This document shows positions 6,026 to 11,162 of a stretch of DNA of 11,162 nucleotides, in pieces. The stretch is from JAIKWW01 sp052169645. GTDB taxonomy: Bacteria; Bacillota; Clostridia; Peptostreptococcales; Anaerovoracaceae. The stretch is taken from contig JBQNCA010000036.1 of assembly GCA_052169645.1 (NCBI GenBank), positions 1 to 11,162 on the forward strand, in the 5' to 3' direction. Numbering within the stretch: the stretch's first letter is position 1; the number at the start of each line of letters is the position of its first letter. The notes under the pieces are model-generated. The model was not told where the DNA came from. It did no database searches and saw only the letters and a program-made list of their open reading frames with translations. The translations under genes were made by a program, and so were the position numbers.

Positions 6026-6709
6026 CTATCCCTTTATTACCGGATCTTTCACTCCATTCAATTTAAATGCCTCAGCTCTGTCGAGACAGGTGGCGCAGAC
6101 TCCGCAAGGCTCATCGCCGCCCTCATAGCAACTCCATGTCAATTCAAACGGGACATTCAGCTCAAGTCCCTTTTTCACAACATCCGCTTTATTCATATTT
6201 ATAAACGGAGCTTCGATATGAAGCTGTCTGCCGCTGCCTTCAAATATTGCCTTATTTATTGCATCATTAAAAGCCGTTGAACAATCGGGATAAGCGTTTC
6301 CCGCCACATCATCGCTGTGAGCTCCGTAATAAATAATCTCACATTCCTTTGATAAAGCTATGCTTGCCGCACATGAGAGAAAAAGTCCGTTCCTGAACGG
6401 TACATAAGTTGAAACAGGTTTCCCTTTACTCTGATTTTGCTGTGACGAATAGCTTCCCTCGGGAATTTCTTCTTCTGAATTTTTTAATAACGAACTGTTG
6501 CTGAATCGGAAAATAGGAGTCAAATTCATTACTATATGCTCTACTCCGTAATGCTCAGCCAATTGCTCCGCAGCTTCAAGCTCACGATCATGCTTTTGAC
6601 CGTAATACATTGACAAAGCCGTGACATTTTCTTTTCCGAATTTATTTGTCGCCAACGCCAGACAAGTGCTGCTGTCCACTCCGCCGCTGCTCAATACAAG
6701 TACTTTCAT
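6026..6709 (-). CDS. queC: 7-cyano-7-deazaguanine (preQ0) synthase
   Basis: QueC converts 7-carboxy-7-deazaguanine to preQ0 with ATP and ammonia, a step towards queuosine in tRNA. The PP-loop SSGGVDSS lies at residues 7-14 at the N-terminus. The four zinc ligands are seen near the C-terminus in CYEGGDEPCGVCATC (Cys194, Cys202, Cys205, Cys208). The length of 227 residues is normal. The start is ATG 6709, because AGGGAG at 6715-6720 lies 5 nt upstream; an in-frame TTG at 6712 would be only 2 nt away. The ribosome binding site overlaps the stop codon of the DUF364 gene, so translation is probably coupled. No queD, queE or queF is nearby, which is unusual, as they often cluster. Its neighbours suggest either a salvage or metal-related setting or a casual operon. 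Confidence 0.93.
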   Translation of the reverse strand: MKVLVLSSGGVDSSTCLALATNKFGKENVTALSMYYGQKHDRELEAAEQLAEHYGVEHIVMNLTPIFRFSNSSLLKNSEEEIPEGSYSSQQNQSKGKPVSTYVPFRNGLFLSCAASIALSKECEIIYYGAHSDDVAGNAYPDCSTAFNDAINKAIFEGSGRQLHIEAPFINMNKADVVKKGLELNVPFELTWSCYEGGDEPCGVCATCLDRAEAFKLNGVKDPVIKG

Positions 6710-6718
6710 CAATTCTCC

Positions 6719-7522
6719 CTATTTGCCGGAAATAAATTTTTCATAATCTTTTTTTCTCAGACTGACCTTCTCCCCGGAGGAATAAATCTTACCTGTTTCC
6801 TGCTCTTTGAAAAGCTTAGCTGCCAAATCCGGTGCTTTGGGAATAAAGCCGTCAAGCTCATCCACCCCGTAGTCAAAAAACACGGGCGACATAACAGTTG
6901 CGGGTCCGACAAGCCCGACAAAGGCATCTCCCGCCAACTCAAGTATATGAGGTAAAGCCTTTTCCAAGAAGTATAGCACACCTACGAAAACATAGTCACT
7001 ATCGGGTACAAGATATTCTATGGCAGTTTCAGGATAATCTCCTTTCCATGGAAATCTGTCAACAATATAAAGATCACATACGGGCTTTAGCAATTGTTCC
7101 ATATATGGAAAATGCCCCAGTACAACGACCTTTTTGCCTTTAGCATCATTCTGATAAGTGATAAAAGGATCGGCATTTCTGTCCTCGGCATACAGACTGC
7201 GTGAAAGCTTCAAGCCGTTTTTCTCAGCCATAACAGGTGAATTGTAATAGGCATTCAAAGCCGCCACACCCATTGCCGCTTCTGTAAAATTCCATGAAGT
7301 CACACCCTTAGCCAATTCCTTTAATGTCATGTCGGGTTTATAAGAAGAATTGAGCATAGGTCTTGTATCGTATTCATCCCGGAATTCAGACAAGCCTATA
7401 TTACCGTTGCTGAAGGCTATGGCTCCATAATGAGTAGACAGTACTTCATCAAGAGGAGCATCATCCGGAATTCCGTCTATTAAGGCTTCGTACAGTGATT
7501 TCAAAATCATATCTCCTTTCAT
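6719..7522 (-). CDS. DUF4213/DUF364 protein (putative heavy-metal chelation family)
   Basis: This is a 267-residue cytoplasmic protein. The N-terminal part includes SWNFTEAAMGVAALNAYYN (96-114), the block typical of the DUF4213 enolase-N-like domain. The C-terminal part is a Rossmann-like DUF364 domain with KKVVVLGHFPYMEQL, YPETAIEYLVPDSDYVFVG, GLVGPATVMSPVFFDYGVD and DGFIP. The family is called a putative heavy-metal chelation domain, but no activity is established to my knowledge. The ATG at 7522 overlaps the TGA of the upstream ABC gene (ATGA), which supports this start and translational coupling. An internal AAAGGAG (7513-7519) followed 8 nt later by an in-frame TTG at 7504 is a weaker alternative. 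It sits between an ABC ATPase and queC. Confidence 0.8.
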   Translation of the reverse strand: MKGDMILKSLYEALIDGIPDDAPLDEVLSTHYGAIAFSNGNIGLSEFRDEYDTRPMLNSSYKPDMTLKELAKGVTSWNFTEAAMGVAALNAYYNSPVMAEKNGLKLSRSLYAEDRNADPFITYQNDAKGKKVVVLGHFPYMEQLLKPVCDLYIVDRFPWKGDYPETAIEYLVPDSDYVFVGVLYFLEKALPHILELAGDAFVGLVGPATVMSPVFFDYGVDELDGFIPKAPDLAAKLFKEQETGKIYSSGEKVSLRKKDYEKFISGK

Positions 7523-8526
7523 ACATTTTCAGGCATTATAAGTTCACCTTGCCTAAGCATATTTCGTATATTCATAATAGCATTATCGAGCTTTTCAATA
7601 TGTTCAAGGCTCTTTCTCTCATCCTCGGAGGTTTCTATCATCTTCCAGATACCTCCGTTTTTTATAACGATTCGTTTATCCGCACTTAGTGCCAATAAAG
7701 GATCATGGGTTGACATAAACACTATCTTATCGTTTCCGGCAAGTATCCCTATCGCTTTTCTTCGATCAATACCTGCATTTTCGATTTCATCTATCAAAAC
7801 TATAGGCGAAGAACTCATAAATGCAGTATCCGCTATCATCAATGCTCTTGACTGTCCGCCGGAAAGCTGCGTAACCTTGGTATCTATCGTAAATTGTTCA
7901 CCTGCAAGCTCATTTGCACATATAAAGCAGCGTTCCGCTATGGCTTCAGGATCGCCGGAAAATCTGCTGCGAGCATGCATTTCAAGGAATTCTTTGACAT
8001 TCAAATCCATTACAAAATTCATATTCTGGGAAAGCTGAGCAACAAGCTGGCCTTCCAATTCAAAGCGTTCATCATCGTCCGGAAATTTTCCGTTAAGCAT
8101 TATTCTGCGTCCCGTAGGTGTATCTCCCTGAGCCATACATTCTATATCTCCAAGCAGACGACTTTTGCCCGAGCCTGTCGGTCCCACTATGCTGAGAATT
8201 TCTCCTCTTTTTACAGTAATCTCGACATTTTCGGCTATTCCTGTTTTATCAAAGCCTCCTTTTACGGTTATGCTTTCAATTTCTGACGCCTTATCCTGAG
8301 GAGATGAAAAAGCTTCTAAAAATTCGGCGAATTCTTCCAACAGCTCATCTATATCCGTTCCAAGCTCTTGTATCCAAACTTCATCGCATTTTTCCAAAGC
8401 ATCCGGAAGTGGCAGACTGACATCCAAATCACCCAGATTCAAATTTGCAAAGAAATCCTCAGATATAGGAAACATGGAAATAATTTCTTTAACAGGTCTT
8501 TTTTCCGCAATATTATAAAAGTCCAT
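7519..8526 (-). CDS. ABC-type ATPase with an N-terminal ScdA_N/DUF1858-like domain
   Basis: In 335-residue numbering, residues about 1-75 resemble a ScdA_N/DUF1858 helical domain (VKEIISMFPISEDFF, later DIDELLEEFAEFLEAF). Residues about 85-300 are an ABC ATPase domain: Walker A GPTGSGKS at 115-122, signature LSGGQ at 221-225, Walker B IVLIDE at 242-247 and the H-loop His274. No membrane segments are seen and no permease gene is adjacent, so it may act as a soluble ATPase or with a distant partner. An upstream in-frame ATG at 8562 (12 residues longer) has no ribosome binding site. GGGTGAG at 8534-8540 lies 7 nt before ATG 8526, which is preferred. It is the first gene of the coupled operon ABC-DUF364-queC. 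Its role is unknown; metal or cofactor handling is a guess from DUF364. Confidence 0.8.
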   Translation of the reverse strand: MDFYNIAEKRPVKEIISMFPISEDFFANLNLGDLDVSLPLPDALEKCDEVWIQELGTDIDELLEEFAEFLEAFSSPQDKASEIESITVKGGFDKTGIAENVEITVKRGEILSIVGPTGSGKSRLLGDIECMAQGDTPTGRRIMLNGKFPDDDERFELEGQLVAQLSQNMNFVMDLNVKEFLEMHARSRFSGDPEAIAERCFICANELAGEQFTIDTKVTQLSGGQSRALMIADTAFMSSSPIVLIDEIENAGIDRRKAIGILAGNDKIVFMSTHDPLLALSADKRIVIKNGGIWKMIETSEDERKSLEHIEKLDNAIMNIRNMLRQGELIMPENV

Positions 8527-8544
8527 TTTAAATCTCACCCTTGT

Positions 8545-8569
8545 GTCAAGTATTGGATACATATTTTTT
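8545..8569. repeat. Direct repeat, copy A (upstream of the ABC ATPase gene)
   Basis: The 25-bp segment reads GTCAAGTATTGGA, one variable base (T here), then ACATATTTTTT. It matches copy B at 10917-10941 at 24 of 25 positions in the same orientation, 2,372 bp away. It lies just upstream of the ribosome binding site of the ABC ATPase gene, within the intergenic region if the ATG at 8526 is used. Confidence 0.8.
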
Positions 8570-8723
8570 TCAGAACTTGCTTTCTTTGAAGTAATGATTT
8601 TGTACTCACTTGCTTAACATTTATTCAAAGTTCATTTTGTACATTGAGGTATAACATAGCAATTAATAACTAAAATGCACCTTGATACTTCCTCTTTTTT
8701 ACAGAAACAACACTTAATTCCAT

Positions 8724-9236
8724 TTAGAAAGTAGGATTATAAATCAGTTTTAAGCGCTTCAACTTCTGAATCACCCTCAAATTATCATCAAAAAAAATCA
8801 AGTCTTCTTGACTACACTCAAAAATTCTGCATATTTTCCTTATATCTTTTGCCACATCCACTTTTTTACTGAATACAATATCCCTAAATTTTTCAGCAAT
8901 TTTATAATATTCGAGGATAGCAATAACCCTAGTTTCTTCAGCACTCGTCCAAAGAATATTCCTACATTTCTCGTAATTCTTCAATTTAATCAAAAGTTCT
9001 CTTGCCGGGAAGGTTCTCTCCAAGTTATTCAGAAAAAAATTTTGCTTCAAAGCAATAATTTCATCTTTCCACTTTTCTACTTCTGGATATTTCTGAAAGA
9101 CAACTTCCCTTGTAATTCTCTCTACATTCCGAATTTCAGATAATCCGAATTTCTTTAATACAAAATTATAGGCTTCATTATTGAGGGCATCTGTGAAAAC
9201 CAAAGTATTATCAAGATCAAAAACATAGTACCTCAT
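8724..9236 (-). CDS. Small HAD-superfamily hydrolase
   Basis: This 170-residue protein carries the four HAD motifs. Motif I is FDLDNTLV, with nucleophile Asp7 and Asp9. Motif II is LWTSAEE (Thr97/Ser98), motif III is SKKVD (Lys124/125), and motif IV is DLIFFDDN with Asp150-Asp151. The stretch of about residues 18-75 between motifs I and II is helical and could be a small C1-type cap. Phosphatase or nucleotidase activity is expected; the substrate is unknown. The ATG overlaps the TGA of the DprA-like gene (ATGA at 9233-9236). No strong ribosome binding site precedes it, so it is probably translated by coupling. It is the last gene of the PRTase-DprA-HAD operon. No convincing terminator was seen between 8600 and 8723. 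Confidence 0.8.
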   Translation of the reverse strand: MRYYVFDLDNTLVFTDALNNEAYNFVLKKFGLSEIRNVERITREVVFQKYPEVEKWKDEIIALKQNFFLNNLERTFPARELLIKLKNYEKCRNILWTSAEETRVIAILEYYKIAEKFRDIVFSKKVDVAKDIRKICRIFECSQEDLIFFDDNLRVIQKLKRLKLIYNPTF

Positions 9237-10180
9237 ATGTTAAAACCAAGCTGTCCACACTCCGACGAAGTATGTGAGCTATCCAAATTCGGATTATGTA
9301 AAGTTGTAATATAATTAATAGAGCCTGTCATCAAGACTTTAGTACGATTGTCCACATTTTTACTTAAATAATCCCTATTTAGCCCAAATTGCGGATTCTT
9401 ACTATCAGTTTTTTGATTAAACATGGTGAATCTCTCTATTCCATATTTTTTTGCTGCTTCCATCGCATGACGTGAACCACTATCCCCCTCACCCTTTCTA
9501 TAACTCGCAATTAGGATGACTACCTTAGAAAACATCGCCTGCAATCTATCTCTTTCAATAAAACGTTTCAAAGACTCACTTCTTGACGTGGGATCTTTAT
9601 AATATTCCGAGATTAAAAGTCCACCTTTTTCAACAATTTCCTCTGCAAACTCCCTGTGTCCGGCAGGATATACCTTACTGATACTGGATGGTAATATAGC
9701 AACAGTCTTCCCTCCCATATCTACAGCAACTCTATGAGCTATAGAATCACAGCCTGCTGCTAAACCGCTCACAATAATCAGATCATTTTTTACTAATCTT
9801 TTAACAATCTCTCTTTCTCTCTTTTGAATCTTTTCTTCCGGATTAATTAAACCTATCACTGCAACATTCTTATTCAAATCGCTTAAAAGAGAATAATCCC
9901 CCCTATAAAAAAGCAAAAAAGGCTTATCTCCTTTATTCTTTGCTTTAGGATTAATGTAGGGAAAGTCCTCATCAAAAGCACAAATTATTCCTATATCACT
10001 ATCGTTATCCGAATATGCATCATACAATCTTTCATGTGTCATAGAAAATCCGGGAGCCTTACATATCTTTTCATCAAATTCCCGCCTATTAGGACACTTC
10101 GACCAAAATTCAGCATTTGTCTTTATAAGTCCACTTTCTTTTGCCGCCAACACCTTTAATGCTATATCTGAAAATTTCAT
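9233..10180 (-). CDS. DprA/Smf-like SLOG-fold protein, divergent
   Basis: The 315-residue protein matches the DprA/Smf Rossmann-like (SLOG) domain from about residue 65 to 250. Blocks are IVSGLAAGCDSIAH (136-149), ILPSSISKVYPAGHREF (162-178), GGLLISEY (186-193), RFIERDRLQAMFSKVVIL (206-223) and SGSRHAMEAAKKYG (234-247). They correspond to the nucleotide and DNA binding surface of DprA. It differs from competence DprA. The usual GSR after the first strand is GLINP (110-114), and the C-terminal 65 residues (251-315) do not look like the winged-helix domain. ATG 10180 has GAGGT 6-7 nt upstream and starts 3 nt after the PRTase stop. Gene context (PRTase, HAD) argues against a housekeeping role in transformation and for a nucleotide-sensing or defence-type role, which is an inference. 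Confidence 0.75.
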   Translation of the reverse strand: MKFSDIALKVLAAKESGLIKTNAEFWSKCPNRREFDEKICKAPGFSMTHERLYDAYSDNDSDIGIICAFDEDFPYINPKAKNKGDKPFLLFYRGDYSLLSDLNKNVAVIGLINPEEKIQKREREIVKRLVKNDLIIVSGLAAGCDSIAHRVAVDMGGKTVAILPSSISKVYPAGHREFAEEIVEKGGLLISEYYKDPTSRSESLKRFIERDRLQAMFSKVVILIASYRKGEGDSGSRHAMEAAKKYGIERFTMFNQKTDSKNPQFGLNRDYLSKNVDNRTKVLMTGSINYITTLHNPNLDSSHTSSECGQLGFNI

Positions 10181-10183
10181 TTA

Positions 10184-10816
10184 CTACCTCTTTGTATATC
10201 CGATGGAATAAAATACTACACTTTTTGCACCCCAATCTAATAATGCTTGGATACAGTCTTCATCAATATTTACAGTTGCAGTATAAATGTCATCAATCAA
10301 AATGATATCTTTACCTTTAATCGTCGAGTCATATACACAAGTATCCTTAGTGATTCCCGGATACGGGAGGTCGCCATCATTATTAAATCCACTTATTTCT
10401 TTACGGATATGGGTTGTTTTCGTATTTTTGATCCGAGTAATCCACTCAGACCCATCAAACAATTTGCAAAAAGGAACCTTTTCACAGATAGCGGAAAAAG
10501 AATTTTTTATTGTTTCATTGAACAATAACTGATTATTAGAGTACATTGAATATGCTTTTGATCTTGGAACACTTACAAGAACGCATTCATCGAACTGATT
10601 CTCCTGAATGATTTTCGGTATATCTTCTACAAATCTGTCGTATATAGGCTCCATAGCTTTTTTTAAATCTATCGAAGGTTTATCATTAAAAGTATTTTTC
10701 AATTCATTCAAGAAATCGGGATTGCCCGGTCGTTTATACCCTACATAATAAGTATTAAAATACGCCTGAATATTAATACTCAAAAAGTCATTTCTTTGTA
10801 TTATATAACGCTCCAT
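10184..10816 (-). CDS. Phosphoribosyltransferase-domain protein (ComF-like PRTase)
   Basis: The 210-residue protein ends in a type I PRTase signature: DIILIDDIYTATVN with the acidic pair Asp175-Asp176, then LLDWGAKSVVFYSIGYTKR. An upstream block, VLVSVPRSKAY, near residues 79-89 resembles the VPVPRS segment of ComF-like PRTases. The N-terminal 70 residues have no recognised domain. The enzyme would use PRPP or a related substrate; the acceptor is unknown. Start ATG 10816 has GAGGAG (10825-10830) 8 nt upstream. It is the first gene of the cassette, with the DprA-like gene 3 nt downstream. It is clearly distinct from the purine PRTase at 2435-2986. Confidence 0.72.
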   Translation of the reverse strand: MERYIIQRNDFLSINIQAYFNTYYVGYKRPGNPDFLNELKNTFNDKPSIDLKKAMEPIYDRFVEDIPKIIQENQFDECVLVSVPRSKAYSMYSNNQLLFNETIKNSFSAICEKVPFCKLFDGSEWITRIKNTKTTHIRKEISGFNNDGDLPYPGITKDTCVYDSTIKGKDIILIDDIYTATVNIDEDCIQALLDWGAKSVVFYSIGYTKR

Positions 10817-10844
10817 ATCATTAACTCCTCTTTTCCTTAATAGT

Positions 10845-10872
10845 ATGTTATCTGATATCTATTTACTGTCAA
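10845..10872 (-). promoter_or_regulatory. Promoter of the PRTase-DprA-HAD operon
   Basis: On the minus strand a perfect TTGACA (10867-10872) is followed by a 16-nt spacer and TAACAT (10845-10850, 4 of 6 matches). The predicted start near 10838 leaves a leader of about 22 nt before the ATG at 10816. The promoter lies inside the direct-repeat interval, so the cassette appears to carry its own expression signal. Confidence 0.5.
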
Positions 10873-10916
10873 AACAAGAACTGTGGTATTTATGTCAGAC
10901 CATAATCCCCTTTGAC

Positions 10917-10941
10917 GTCAAGTATTGGAAACATATTTTTT
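10917..10941. repeat. Direct repeat, copy B (right border of the cassette)
   Basis: Same 25-bp unit as copy A, with A instead of T at position 14 (10930). Copy B directly joins a perfect 10-bp palindrome TTGACGTCAA at 10912-10921, which copy A lacks. On the minus strand it reads into a 14-codon dead-end frame (10934-10890, MFPILDVKGDYGLT) that parallels the MYPILD reading of copy A. Confidence 0.8.
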
Positions 10942-10966
10942 CAAATTTCCAATTCATTTTTTACTT

Positions 10967-11162
10967 CTATTTTAACTTCAACACTGGATTTTTCAATAGA
11001 TTATTAATAAGGTCAGTATAAATCATCTGATCGACTACTTTCGTTATGCTTGTGATTCTTTGCCCTGCATCTTTAGAAGACGCACCACAATGATAGATTC
11101 TCTGGTATTCGGTATTCCAGTCGATAATAATGTATCTGTCATGAAACTCTCCACCGGATTTT
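10967..11162 (-). CDS. C-terminal fragment of a probable phage-type ORF6N-like protein (5' end outside window)
   Basis: The open frame enters from the right edge and ends at a TAG at 10967, giving 64 residues. It contains FHDRYIIID, then IYHCGASSKDAGQRITSI, and ends LLKNPVLKLK. I associate this HDR-hydrophobic-D plus YHCGASSKDAG pattern with the C-terminus of ORF6N-domain and related phage or mobile-element proteins, some with a phospholipase-D-like fold. That is from memory and not verified. The N-terminal domains are not visible. Downstream, 26 bases separate the stop from direct repeat copy B. Confidence 0.55.
   Translation of the reverse strand, partial: KSGGEFHDRYIIIDWNTEYQRIYHCGASSKDAGQRITSITKVVDQMIYTDLINNLLKNPVLKLK

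Larger units (their letters stand above)
8571..10916. mobile_element. Putative inserted accessory cassette between direct repeats
   Basis: The segment between repeat copies A and B carries a complete three-gene operon with its own promoter, and nothing else. It is more A/T-rich than the core genes (17 G/C in 9781-9840 against 26 in 4381-4440 of rpsB and 30 in 6541-6600 of queC). A probable phage-type gene lies just beyond copy B. No integrase or transposase is present inside. The repeats could therefore be attachment-site remnants, products of an older duplication, or a dispersed intergenic repeat; insertion is an inference. Confidence 0.35.

Noticed and set aside
8527..8562. ATG at 8562 as the start of the ABC ATPase
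   Set aside because: There is no ribosome binding site upstream of it, it lies in the direct repeat, and the ATG at 8526 has GGGTGAG at 7 nt spacing.
7894..8589. Long plus-strand open frames opposite the ABC ATPase gene
   Set aside because: They lie antisense to a gene with clear Walker and signature motifs, show no protein family features and have no ribosome binding site of note; they are shadows.
8563..8723. PreQ1 riboswitch upstream of the operon containing queC
   Set aside because: No AACTAAGG-like tail or matching C-rich loop was found on the minus strand.
8571..10916. Insertion sequence or integrase inside the repeat-bounded segment
   Set aside because: No transposase or recombinase frame and no terminal inverted repeats are visible.
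1..11162. tRNA, rRNA or CRISPR array
   Set aside because: No cloverleaf, rRNA segment or regularly spaced repeat series was recognised; the repeats near 5922-6014 are too few and differ in spacing.

Overview
The window looks like a chromosomal segment of an anaerobic Firmicute, most likely class Clostridia. The reasons are the overall low-to-moderate G+C, strong AGGAGG-type ribosome binding sites, clostridial-looking EF-Ts and ribosomal protein S2, a LytTR regulator and an AzgA/PbuG-type purine permease. Species cannot be assigned from the sequence alone.

Layout. (1) 1-474, minus strand: the 5' part of a gene for an exported protein. (2) 475-941: a long divergent regulatory region with a 20-bp palindrome, a good sigma-A-type promoter and a leader holding a terminator-like hairpin. 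(3) 942-2986, plus strand: a purine-permease gene and a purine-type phosphoribosyltransferase gene, a salvage pair that imports a base and turns it into a nucleotide. A strong hairpin terminator follows. (4) 3093-5043, minus strand: rpsB-tsf with its own promoter, a structured leader of about 120 nt, and a 16-bp terminator hairpin facing the purine pair. (5) 5125-5883, minus strand: a LytTR-type regulator whose receiver-like domain lacks the phosphoacceptor Asp. It is preceded by tandem direct repeats that could be its own binding sites. (6) 6026-8526, minus strand: a tightly coupled three-gene operon, ABC ATPase (with a ScdA_N/DUF1858-like N-terminus) then DUF4213/DUF364 protein then queC. 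(7) 8724-10816, minus strand: a second tight three-gene operon, phosphoribosyltransferase then DprA/SLOG-like protein then small HAD hydrolase, visibly more A/T-rich than the core genes. (8) 10967-11162, minus strand: the C-terminal end of a probable phage/ORF6N-type protein with an HDR..IIID motif.

The most interesting part is region 7. It is bracketed by a 25-bp direct repeat (8545-8569 and 10917-10941, 24/25 identical). One copy lies just upstream of the ABC/DUF364/queC operon and the other lies between the cassette promoter and the phage-like gene. This suggests an inserted or rearranged accessory cassette. A PRPP-type transferase, a nucleotide-binding SLOG/DprA fold and a HAD phosphatase in one operon fit a nucleotide-derivative signalling or antiphage-type module. 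That function is inferred from the family combination and is not shown by the sequence.

Several RNA-level features also deserve attention. The rpsB leader contains mutually exclusive pairings (a hairpin loop complementary to the stem of the next hairpin). The permease leader has a terminator-like hairpin but no recognisable purine riboswitch.
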